Assembly: GCA_017999235.1 (NCBI GenBank)
Contig: JAGOBN010000222.1
Span: 1-6,830, forward strand
DNA length: 6,830 nucleotides
DNA from: Anaerolineales bacterium
Lineage (GTDB): Bacteria > Chloroflexota > Anaerolineae > Anaerolineales > UBA6663
Direction of reading: 5' to 3'
Made by a program: the position numbers and the translations under genes. The notes under the pieces were generated by a model. That model was not told where the DNA came from. It did not search any database and was given only the letters and a program-made list of their open reading frames with translations. Positions 1 to 5,534 of this stretch are shown piece after piece (positions within the stretch are counted from its first letter, which is position 1; every line of letters begins with the position of its first letter).

Positions 1-425
1 TGGGTATGGACCGCGGCCTGACCTGGGATAAGCTCGCCACCGCCACGCTCAACCTGCGCGCCGGCGCCGTCTTCGTGGGCACCAACCCGGATAAGACCCT
101 CCCCACCGAGCGCGGGATCACGCACGGCAACGGCGCGGTGCTGGCGGCGCTGCAGGCCGCCACGGACCTGACGCCGCTCATCATCGGCAAGCCGGAGCCG
201 ACCATGTATCAGCTGGCGCTGCGCCGGCTGGGCGTGGCGCCGGGCGCGGCCGCCGCCATCGGCGACCGCCTGGATACCGATATCCTGGGCGCGGTGCGGG
301 CGGGGATGCGCAGCGTGCTGGTGCTCTCCGGCGTGGCCACGCGCGCCGATCTGGAGCTCTCGCCGTTCCAGCCCACCTGGGTGCTGGAGGATATCCGCGC
401 CGTGACCCGCACCTTGAGAGGGTGA
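1..425 (+). CDS. HAD-IIA family hydrolase, C-terminal part (5' truncated by window edge)
   Basis: This is the C-terminal part of a haloacid-dehalogenase superfamily phosphatase of subclass IIA (NagD / p-nitrophenylphosphatase type), a cytoplasmic Mg-dependent phosphate-ester hydrolase whose substrate cannot be read from sequence. The frame is open from base 3 with no start; the Met at base 6 lies inside the family motif G-M-D-R-G-L-T-W-D-K-L, so it is not the true start. Visible are the cap-domain end (FVGTNPDKTLPTERG, about visible residues 24-38), the motif III lysine in IIGKPEP (codon 189-191), and motif IV GDRLDTDILGA with its Asp residues (visible 88, 91, 93), followed by the AGM-SVLVLSGV strand. 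The nucleophile Asp motif I lies upstream, outside the window. The stop TGA is 9 bases before the TPR gene, suggesting an operon. Family assignment is firm; the substrate is unknown. Confidence 0.93.
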   Translation, partial: GMDRGLTWDKLATATLNLRAGAVFVGTNPDKTLPTERGITHGNGAVLAALQAATDLTPLIIGKPEPTMYQLALRRLGVAPGAAAAIGDRLDTDILGAVRAGMRSVLVLSGVATRADLELSPFQPTWVLEDIRAVTRTLRG

Positions 426-434
426 GGCCCGCCC

Positions 435-1025
435 ATGCTGCCCACCGATATTTTTTTCGCCGATGTTGAACAGGTGATGGCCGGCGCCACCGACGCCGAC
501 CGGCCGCGGCTGCGCCAATTGGTCGAGGAGCTGGCCCATATCGCCGAGCGGGTGCCGCGCGTGGCCGACCGGTGCTACGTCTACCAGGCGCGGCTGTACG
601 CGCGGCTGCAGGAATATGAGCAGGCGCTCACCGCGCTGGATCAAGCGCGGCAGCTGGCGCCGCTCGACGCGGAGCTGACCATCCTGCGCGGCGATATCCA
701 CCGCCAGATGCAGGAATACTCCCAGGCGCTGCAGGACTATACGCGCGTGCTGGAGGCTCATCCGGAGGCCGTGACCGCGCGCATCCACCGGGCCGAAATG
801 CTGCACGCCACCGGCCACCTGGAGCAGGCCCTGCAGGATATCCTCGAAGCGCTGCGGCACGAGCCGCGTTCCTTGCGCCTGCTCTACCGCCGCGGCTTGA
901 TTCTGGCGGATCTGCGCCGGCCGCGCGAGGCCAGCGCCGATTTCCGGATGGTGGCGCAGCTCAGCCCGGAGGCGGAGCTGAAGAAAAAAGCCGCCGAGCG
1001 CCTGCGGGAACTGGGGGAGCGGTGA
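435..1025 (+). CDS. TPR-repeat protein (four consecutive TPRs)
   Basis: This is a 196-residue protein with no signal peptide or membrane segment, so probably cytoplasmic. After a charged N-terminal helical region (residues 1-42) there are four back-to-back 34-residue tetratricopeptide units at about 43-76, 77-110, 111-144 and 145-178. Each ends in a Pro (QLAP, EAHP, RHEP, QLSP) and carries the small/aromatic pattern at TPR positions 8, 20 and 27 (for example YEQAL, YSQALQDY). A short Lys/Arg-rich capping helix follows. TPRs are protein-protein interaction scaffolds; no catalytic domain is seen and the partner is unknown. The ATG at 435 is supported by the purine-rich GGTGAGG at 421-427, 7 bases upstream. 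The stop overlaps the GTG start of rlmN in a GTGA, pointing to translational coupling. A link to RNA modification is only positional. Confidence 0.88.
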   Translation: MLPTDIFFADVEQVMAGATDADRPRLRQLVEELAHIAERVPRVADRCYVYQARLYARLQEYEQALTALDQARQLAPLDAELTILRGDIHRQMQEYSQALQDYTRVLEAHPEAVTARIHRAEMLHATGHLEQALQDILEALRHEPRSLRLLYRRGLILADLRRPREASADFRMVAQLSPEAELKKKAAERLRELGER

Positions 1026-2080
1026 CGGCCTCATTTTTTGATCTCAGCCTGGCGGATCTGACCGCGCACTTGGCGGCCTGGGGGGAGCCGGCCTACCGCG
1101 CCCGCCAGGTGTGGCAGGCGGTCTATCGCGACCTGGCGGCGGCGCCGGCCGAGATCACGACGCTGCCCAAGCCGCTCCGCGAACGGCTGGCCGCCGAGCT
1201 GAGCTTCGCGCCCCTCACGCCGGCGGCCGATCTGCGCTCCGCGGACGGCCAGACCCGTAAGCGGCTCTGGCGGCTGCCGGACGGCCGCTCCATCGAGGCG
1301 GTGTTGATGGGCTATGCCCGCCGGCGGACGGCCTGCATCTCCACCCAGGCTGGCTGTGCCATGGGCTGCGTCTTCTGCGCCACCGGCCAGATGGGGTTTC
1401 AGCGGCATTTGACCGTCGGTGAGATTGTCCAGCAGGTGCTGGGCTTTGCGCGGGAATTGAAGGCCCAGGACGATCATCTGACCAATATCGTGGTCATGGG
1501 CATGGGCGAGCCGTTTCACAACTACGCCGGCACGCTGGGCGCGGTGGATGTCTTGACCGACCCGGGCGGCTTCAACTTCGGCGCGCGCCGCATCACCATT
1601 TCCACCGTCGGGCTGGTGCCGATGATCCGGCGCTTTGCGGATGAGAAGCGCCAGGTGAACCTGGCCATTTCGCTGCACGCCGCCACGGACGACCTGCGCG
1701 CCGAGCTTCTGCCCGTCAACAAGCGCTATCCCATCGCCGAGGTGTTTGACGCCGTGCGCTATTACGCCGCGCAGACCCATCGGCGGGTGACCTTTGAGTG
1801 GGCGCTGATCGCCGGCCACAACGACACCGTGGAGCAGGCGCGGGCGTTTGCGGCGCTGGCGCGCGGCCTGCTCTGCCACGTCAACGTCATCCCGCTCAAC
1901 CCCACGCGCGGCTACGCCGGCCAGGCCTCCACCCGCGAGCGCGTGGCGGCCTTTACGGCGGTTTTGGAGCAGTTCGGCTTTCCGGTCTCGGTGCGGGTGC
2001 GGCGCGGCCTCGACGTGGATGCCGGCTGCGGGCAATTGGCCATTCGGGCCGGCGGCGCGCCCCCCGCGGCGGACGCTTAA
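1022..2080 (+). CDS. rlmN: Dual-specificity RNA methyltransferase RlmN (radical SAM)
   Basis: RlmN methylates C2 of adenosine 2503 in 23S rRNA (and A37 of some tRNAs) with a [4Fe-4S] cluster and two SAM molecules. The 352-residue length is normal for the family. The cluster ligands are C112, C116 and C119 in CAMGCVFC. C105, seven residues earlier, and C336 in VDAGCGQL match the two catalytic cysteines of E. coli RlmN (C118 and C355, the latter carrying the methyl). E92 in IEAVLM matches the conserved Glu (E. coli E105). The GMGEP motif is at 160-164, and ISTVGL and NLAISLHA form SAM-pocket strands. The start is GTG at 1022, overlapping the TPR stop as GTGA; GGGGGAG at 1013-1019 lies unusually close (2 bases), fitting coupled reinitiation. 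No upstream in-frame start is available nearby. The complete motif set argues for an active enzyme; RlmN is preferred over Cfr because of the housekeeping setting and standard architecture, though alignment would settle it. Confidence 0.97.
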   Translation: MTASFFDLSLADLTAHLAAWGEPAYRARQVWQAVYRDLAAAPAEITTLPKPLRERLAAELSFAPLTPAADLRSADGQTRKRLWRLPDGRSIEAVLMGYARRRTACISTQAGCAMGCVFCATGQMGFQRHLTVGEIVQQVLGFARELKAQDDHLTNIVVMGMGEPFHNYAGTLGAVDVLTDPGGFNFGARRITISTVGLVPMIRRFADEKRQVNLAISLHAATDDLRAELLPVNKRYPIAEVFDAVRYYAAQTHRRVTFEWALIAGHNDTVEQARAFAALARGLLCHVNVIPLNPTRGYAGQASTRERVAAFTAVLEQFGFPVSVRVRRGLDVDAGCGQLAIRAGGAPPAADA

Positions 2081-2093
2081 TCCGGCTTAAACA

Positions 2094-2126
2094 AAACGGA
2101 GGCGGGTGCCTGACCCGCCTCCGTTT
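2094..2126. terminator. Bidirectional intrinsic terminator between rlmN and the LysM gene
   Basis: This is a perfect 14-bp inverted repeat (2094-2107 with 2113-2126) with a 5-base loop GCCTG. The stem is GC-rich in its middle, with three A:T pairs at the base. It lies 13 bases after the rlmN stop and 22 bases beyond the stop of the converging LysM gene. Both exits are T-rich: GTTTGATTTAA on the + strand and GTTTTGTTTAA on the - strand. Shape and position fit a shared terminator for two convergent transcripts. The U-tracts are interrupted, so efficiency is uncertain. Confidence 0.85.
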
Positions 2127-2148
2127 GATTTAAGGCTGGCGCGCGGAC

Positions 2149-3645
2149 CTACGGGGTGAAGGGCAGCGGCGCGGCGTTGTAGCGCAGCGGGATCAGCAGC
2201 TCTTGATCCACGTAGATCAGATCCGGGTTGGGCAGGTTGTTGAGGCTCTGCAGGGCTTCGACGGTAGTGCCGTACAGCGCGGCCACATCCCGCAGTTCAT
2301 CACCCTTCTTGACCACATAGTAGTGCGAGCCGGCCGGGATGAGCACGGTGGCGCCGGCCACGATCGAGGCGCCGGGATTGGCGCGCAGCAGCGTGTCGGT
2401 GCTGATCTCGAACTGGCGCGCGATCAGCGCGGCCGTGTCCGTGGCCTGGACGATGTAGAAGAACGGCGTGGTGCGGCTGGGTGTGAAGGAGGCCAGCACC
2501 GGGATAACCAGCGTCTGGCCGGGATAGATCAGGCTGGGGTTGTTCTTCAGCGCCGGGTTGACGGCCAGCAGGGACGAGGCGGTGACGCCGAAGCGATTCA
2601 CGTACGTCACCAGGCTCTCGCCGCGCCGCACGGCGATCTGGATGTAATTGGAGGCCGCCGGGGTCAGGTTGGGGGTGGCGCTCGGGCCGGGCGTGGCGGA
2701 CGCGGCCGGCGTGCTGGTGGCCGCGGCCGGCTGGGTGGGCAGGGCCGTGGCGGTGGGCGTCCCGGTGGCCGGGATCAGCAGCTTCTGGCCCGGCATCAGC
2801 AGGGCCGGGTTCACGCGCAAGGTGGGATTGGCGTCGATGATGGCGCGGGCGCTGACCGCGTATTTCTTGACGTAGACCGTCAGGGTATCGCCCGGCTGGA
2901 CCGTGATCTGGATAAAGCCGGTCGGCACGCTGGGGGTGGCGGTAGCCGCCGGCGTGACCGCGGCGTCAGGCGTGGCCGTCGGGGTGCTGGTCTCGCCGGA
3001 AACCGCGGTGGCGGGCGCGGCCTCGGGGATCGCCAGCGGCCGGGCATCCAGGATCAGCGGGATATAAAGCTCCTGGCCGGCGTACAGCACGCCGGGGTTC
3101 GGCAGATTGTTGCCGTTGAGCACGAATTGCTGGCTGACCCCATAGCGCGCCGCGACGGTGGCGATGGTGTCGCCGCGTTTGAGCACGTAAATGTGCGGGC
3201 CGGCCGGCATGAGGTAGGTGTTCCCGGCCGTCAGTTCCGCCACGCCATTGAGGCGCGCCACGATGACGGGATCCTGCTCGAAGCGGCGCGCCACCGCCGC
3301 CAGGGTATCGCCGGCCACGGCCGTGTAATAGAACGGCGTGGTCAGGCTGGGGGTGAAGGTCTTCACCACCGGGATCACCAACACCTGGCCGGGATAAATG
3401 CGGTTAGGGTCGGCGAGCGTATTGACGGCCAGCAGCGCGGAACCGCTGACGCCATAAATGCGCGGGAAATTGGCCAGGCTCTCGCCGGCCTTGACCGTGA
3501 CGGTGATATAGACGTTCTCCGCCTGGGCGGCCGGCGCGGCCACCACCGCCCGCGGGGCCGCGATCCCCACGAGCGCCAAGGCCAGCGCCACCGCGCCGGC
3601 TGACAGGCTGAGCTGCAGAGTGAGCAAAACAAAACGGGTTTTCAT
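2149..3645 (-). CDS. Secreted protein with seven LysM domains
   Basis: This is a 498-residue exported protein built almost entirely of LysM modules, which bind N-acetylglucosamine-containing glycans such as peptidoglycan. Residues 1 to about 42 form a Sec signal peptide: basic MKTR, a long Leu/Ala/Val core, and likely cleavage near AVVA/A or AQA/E. LysM modules lie at about 44-92, 105-147, 151-196, 244-292, 334-382, 395-437 and 441-486; most show the G-D/E-T/S-L and PGQ-L-IP signatures. Two Thr/Pro/Ala-rich linkers (about 208-243 and 293-333) flank module 4. Modules 1-3 and 5-7 are a duplicated block. No catalytic domain is visible, so it is a binding or scaffold protein rather than a hydrolase. 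The ATG at 3645 is chosen because GGAGG (3651-3655 on this strand) sits 5 bases upstream and a signal peptide begins there. The frame stays open upstream to 3894, but that part overlaps the neighbouring gene and is not protein-like. A good promoter candidate precedes it. Confidence 0.93.
   Translation of the reverse strand: MKTRFVLLTLQLSLSAGAVALALALVGIAAPRAVVAAPAAQAENVYITVTVKAGESLANFPRIYGVSGSALLAVNTLADPNRIYPGQVLVIPVVKTFTPSLTTPFYYTAVAGDTLAAVARRFEQDPVIVARLNGVAELTAGNTYLMPAGPHIYVLKRGDTIATVAARYGVSQQFVLNGNNLPNPGVLYAGQELYIPLILDARPLAIPEAAPATAVSGETSTPTATPDAAVTPAATATPSVPTGFIQITVQPGDTLTVYVKKYAVSARAIIDANPTLRVNPALLMPGQKLLIPATGTPTATALPTQPAAATSTPAASATPGPSATPNLTPAASNYIQIAVRRGESLVTYVNRFGVTASSLLAVNPALKNNPSLIYPGQTLVIPVLASFTPSRTTPFFYIVQATDTAALIARQFEISTDTLLRANPGASIVAGATVLIPAGSHYYVVKKGDELRDVAALYGTTVEALQSLNNLPNPDLIYVDQELLIPLRYNAAPLPFTP
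2188..2646 (-). repeat. Second copy of the three-LysM block (modules 5-7)
   Basis: This encodes residues about 334-486 of the LysM protein. It matches residues 44-196 (3058-3516): from the PGQ of the first module onward the two copies align without gaps at a constant 290-residue (870-base) offset. Shared landmarks are FTPS-TTPF-Y (97 and 387), PAG-H-YV-K-GD (147 and 437), NNLPNP (179 and 469) and QEL-IPL (191 and 481). At the DNA level a 13-base identity (AGAACGGCGTGGT) occurs at 2460-2472 and 3330-3342. The first module differs by a two-residue indel. Confidence 0.85.
3058..3516 (-). repeat. First copy of the three-LysM block (modules 1-3)
   Basis: This encodes residues about 44-196 of the LysM protein, the N-terminal partner of the duplicated block at 2188-2646. 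Module 1 of this copy (AVNTLADPNRIYPGQ) is two residues shorter than module 5 (AVNPALKNNPSLIYPGQ). The single middle module 4 (2770-2916) aligns without gaps to module 5 at a 90-residue offset, including the -NP spacing, so it is closer in length to module 5 than to module 1. Confidence 0.85.
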
Positions 3646-3701
3646 CAGAACCTCCACTGGCGAGGCGACCGGCCGCTGAATGGGAGCGGAACAAGGCGGC
3701 G

Positions 3702-3729
3702 ATTGTAGGCCCCTGCCGGAAAAAAGCAA
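3702..3729 (-). promoter_or_regulatory. Candidate sigma-70 type promoter of the LysM gene
   Basis: On the - strand, TTGCTT (3729-3724) and TACAAT (3707-3702) are separated by 16 bases. The -10 matches TATAAT at five of six positions; the -35 keeps the TTG. This AT-rich patch stands out in a GC-rich gap and would give a leader of roughly 50 bases before the ATG at 3645. The leader contains a small hairpin (CCGCT/AGCGG, 3673-3689) of doubtful meaning. It implies that the LysM gene can be transcribed independently of the upstream phosphoesterase gene. Confidence 0.6.
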
Positions 3730-3797
3730 GCGAGACGGCCCGCGCCGCGCCGCTGGGGGCGTTCGGAGGAGATGCAAGTAGCGGGCCAAGCCCGGCG

Positions 3798-4649
3798 TCA
3801 GGCGGCGCTCAGCGTGATTTCCGTAATCTCCGGCCGGCAGAACAGGCGCAGCCCCACCACCGCCAGGCCCAGCCCGGCGTTGGTGTACAGCCACCGGTCA
3901 TGCACGCGGTACAGGCCGCGGTCATACTTGCGGCCATGAGGCGGCAGCAAGAACTGATAGCCGGGCAGGCGGATCTGGCCGCCGTGCGAATGGCCGGAGA
4001 GCATGAGCGCCACCCGCTGATCCCGCAAATAATCATCGGCGAAATCCGGTTCGTGCGCCAGCAGCAGCGCGGGCTCGGCGGCCGGCACGCCGGCCAGCGC
4101 CGCGCCCAGATCGGGCTGGCCGCTCCAGCTGTCATCCAGGCCGGCCAGCCACAAGCCGCGCCGGCCCGCCGGCAAGGCCACGGCGCGGTTTACCAGCACG
4201 GGCAGGCCGGCGGCCTCCAGGCCGCGCGTGACCAAATGGCGGTCGGTCCAGAGATCATGATTGCCCAGGCTGGCGAAGACGCCCAGCCGCGCATTGAGCT
4301 GGCCCAGCACCGGGGCCAATTCCAGGATGTCGGCGGCGTCATTCGTCACATAGTCCCCGGTCAGCACGGTGACATCCGGGCGGAGCTGGTTGGCCAGGGC
4401 CACGGCGGCGCGGAGATGCGCGATGGGCGTGTACGGGCGCAGGTGAAAATCGCTCAGCTGCACCAGGCGCAGACCCTCGGCCGCCGGCGGCAGGTTCCGG
4501 ATGGGCAGCGTCAGGCGCTTAATCTCCAGCCAGCTGGCTTCCACTTCCGTGCCGTACACATAGCCGCTGACGCCGGCCACGGTATAGGTGGCGGCCACCT
4601 GGGCCACGGTCTTGAGAAAGGTTCGGCGGGTGATCGGGCGGGGGGGCAT
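3798..4649 (-). CDS. Tat-exported metallophosphoesterase, YkuE/YaeI-like
   Basis: This is a 283-residue calcineurin-like phosphoesterase with a dinuclear metal centre. Residues 7-13 read TRRTFLK, a textbook twin-arginine motif, followed by a mildly hydrophobic stretch to about residue 32, so it is probably exported folded. No clear signal-peptidase site is seen and it may stay membrane-anchored. Metal ligands and catalytic motifs are in family order: D67-F-H69, G98-D99, G-N130-H131-D132, H199 in LLAHEPD, and G-H220-S-H222-G-G. The known relative YkuE of Bacillus subtilis is also a Tat substrate found at the cell wall; E. coli YaeI is another relative. Activity on phosphodiesters or lipid-linked phosphates is family inference, and the substrate here is unknown. 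The ATG at 4649 has GGAG about 9 bases upstream. It sits 120 bases after the response regulator stop and 152 bases before the LysM gene start, with regulatory-looking sequence in both gaps. Confidence 0.92.
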   Translation of the reverse strand: MPPRPITRRTFLKTVAQVAATYTVAGVSGYVYGTEVEASWLEIKRLTLPIRNLPPAAEGLRLVQLSDFHLRPYTPIAHLRAAVALANQLRPDVTVLTGDYVTNDAADILELAPVLGQLNARLGVFASLGNHDLWTDRHLVTRGLEAAGLPVLVNRAVALPAGRRGLWLAGLDDSWSGQPDLGAALAGVPAAEPALLLAHEPDFADDYLRDQRVALMLSGHSHGGQIRLPGYQFLLPPHGRKYDRGLYRVHDRWLYTNAGLGLAVVGLRLFCRPEITEITLSAA

Positions 4650-4679
4650 GGCTTCCGTCTCCGGGTAAGGGTGAGTGGT

Positions 4680-4690
4680 CTTACCGTAAG
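4680..4690. promoter_or_regulatory. Short palindrome, candidate operator upstream of the phosphoesterase
   Basis: CTTACCGTAAG is an 11-base palindrome with 5-base arms (CTTAC/GTAAG) around a central C. It lies 31 bases upstream of the phosphoesterase ATG, and a related GGTAAGG half-site occurs at 4665-4671. It is in the right place to be a regulator binding site. A palindrome this short can arise by chance, and I recognise no known operator. Confidence 0.25.
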
Positions 4691-4722
4691 CCAGACGGGG
4701 TGCCAGGGCCAGGGGGCCGTGA

Positions 4723-4758
4723 GTGCCGGCCTTGGGCCGGCGGCCGGCACGTTCGTGC
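4723..4758 (-). terminator. Hairpin(s) after the response regulator gene, possible terminator
   Basis: This is a perfect 9-bp inverted repeat GTGCCGGCC / GGCCGGCAC (4723-4731 with 4742-4750), loop of 10 bases, about 20 bases after the response regulator stop. There is no T-run on the - strand, so it is not a classical intrinsic terminator; it could be a weak terminator or an mRNA 3' stabiliser. The arm end 4747-4750 can alternatively pair with 4755-4758 (GCAC-GAAC-GTGC on the - strand), forming a small competing hairpin. Confidence 0.4.
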
Positions 4759-4769
4759 GGGGCCGGCGG

Positions 4770-5435
4770 TCAGCGCTTCAGCTCGGCCGGGTGCTCAAAC
4801 CACCAGCGCACGGCCTCCGCCCGGCTGGCGGCGTTGATGGCCCGGAAGATGCGCTGGACGCCTTTTTTGACGGCGTCTTCTTTGAGGCCCAAGCGGTAGG
4901 CGATCTGTTGATTGGTGAGGCCCTCCTCGGCCAGGAGGCCAAAGATGGCGAAATCGCGGTCGGAGAAGAGGGGCTGGGCGGCCTGGGCCAGGCCGGCCGC
5001 CAGTTCCGGCAGATCGCTGGCCGGCAGGCGCGAGAGCAGAAAATAGCCGCGCAGCGCCAGCCGCACGGCGGCCTCTACTTCGGCGCCGCTGGGCCGGTCG
5101 TCCTTGTGGATCATGGACACGCGCCAGTTGAAGAGCTTGTGCAACAGGCCGGCGTCGGTGTCCTTGGAGGTCAGAATGATGATGGGCAGCGCGCGTTCGG
5201 TCTGGCCGGCCAGTTTCTCCGCCAGGCCCAAGCCCTCTTGCAGCGAGTGGGTGGGCGGCAGCGAGAGATCAAGCAGCAGCGCGTCGTACTTGGTCCGCGC
5301 CAGCAGCGCCTCGGCCGTGGCCACATCCGGGGCGTTGTCCAGCGCCACGCGCGGCTGCAGCTCGGACTTCAGGCCCTCAAAATACTGGGGATAGTCTTCC
5401 ACCATCAAGACGCGCAGCGGCGCAAGCTCGGACAT
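4770..5435 (-). CDS. NarL/FixJ-type response regulator (REC + LuxR-type HTH)
   Basis: This is a 221-residue two-domain transcription regulator. The receiver domain covers about residues 7-125: acidic pair E13-D14, phospho-acceptor D56 at the end of strand LLLD, T89 in IIILTS and K111 in MIHKDD. A linker (126-153) leads to a GerE/LuxR-type helix-turn-helix at about 156-213 (FSDRDFAIFGLLAEEGLTNQQIA, then EDAVKKGVQRIFRAI), which binds DNA. The D56-to-T89 spacing is about five residues longer than in NarL, and the usual GA-GY segment before the Lys is replaced by NWRVSMI, so the receiver is divergent though its key residues are intact. The gene lies 97 bases downstream of a histidine kinase on the same strand, almost certainly its partner. 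No Shine-Dalgarno sequence precedes the ATG at 5435 (nearest GGAG is about 20 bases away), and no better in-frame start with one is seen. Confidence 0.93.
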   Translation of the reverse strand: MSELAPLRVLMVEDYPQYFEGLKSELQPRVALDNAPDVATAEALLARTKYDALLLDLSLPPTHSLQEGLGLAEKLAGQTERALPIIILTSKDTDAGLLHKLFNWRVSMIHKDDRPSGAEVEAAVRLALRGYFLLSRLPASDLPELAAGLAQAAQPLFSDRDFAIFGLLAEEGLTNQQIAYRLGLKEDAVKKGVQRIFRAINAASRAEAVRWWFEHPAELKR

Positions 5436-5476
5436 AGGGCGTTGACCAGGCTCCGATGTGAGACGGGACTGCGCCC

Positions 5477-5482
5477 ATTCTA
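5477..5482 (-). promoter_or_regulatory. Possible -10 element for the response regulator gene
   Basis: On the - strand TAGAAT (5482-5477) matches the -10 consensus at five of six positions and is one of the few AT-rich spots in the 97-base gap between kinase and regulator. It lies about 41 bases upstream of the regulator ATG. No recognisable -35 hexamer sits 16-18 bases before it, so this is weak evidence for an internal promoter; read-through from the kinase gene is equally possible. Confidence 0.3.
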
Positions 5483-5534
5483 ACGCACCCAGGCCGGGGC
5501 CAGCTCCGCGGTGTGGGCCTCGGCAGTGGGAGGC

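Noticed and set aside
6..8. ATG at base 6 as the start of the HAD gene.
   Set aside because: It lies within the conserved G-M-D-R-G-L motif in the middle of HAD-IIA proteins; motif I and the first part of the cap domain would be missing.
451..457. Run of seven T near the start of the TPR gene, considered as a terminator tail.
   Set aside because: There is no stable hairpin immediately upstream, and the run is explained by Ile-Phe-Phe codons in a coding region.
1031..2035. A 334-codon open frame on the - strand, antisense to rlmN.
   Set aside because: It is composition-driven Arg/Gly/His-rich sequence lying wholly within rlmN, whose catalytic residues are all present on the + strand.
2203..3603. 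A 466-codon open frame on the + strand, antisense to the LysM gene.
   Set aside because: The translation is Gly/Arg/Asp-rich with no recognisable domain and mirrors the LysM repeats; the - strand reading has a signal peptide, a Shine-Dalgarno sequence and seven LysM modules.
3782..3794. Hairpin CGGGC-CAA-GCCCG just after the phosphoesterase stop, considered as a terminator.
   Set aside because: It has only a 5-bp stem with a 3-base loop and no T-run following on the - strand; this is expected by chance at this GC content.
3646..3894. An 83-codon N-terminal extension of the LysM frame.
   Set aside because: It would overlap the 3' end of the phosphoesterase gene, read through the candidate promoter, and bury the signal peptide; the ATG at 3645 has GGAGG at good spacing.
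3900..5483. A 527-codon open frame on the + strand, antisense to the phosphoesterase and regulator genes.
   Set aside because: Its translation is Gly/Gln/Ala/His/Arg-rich low-complexity sequence with no domain, it runs through intergenic DNA, and it opposes two genes with intact family motifs. Long antisense frames are expected in GC-rich DNA.
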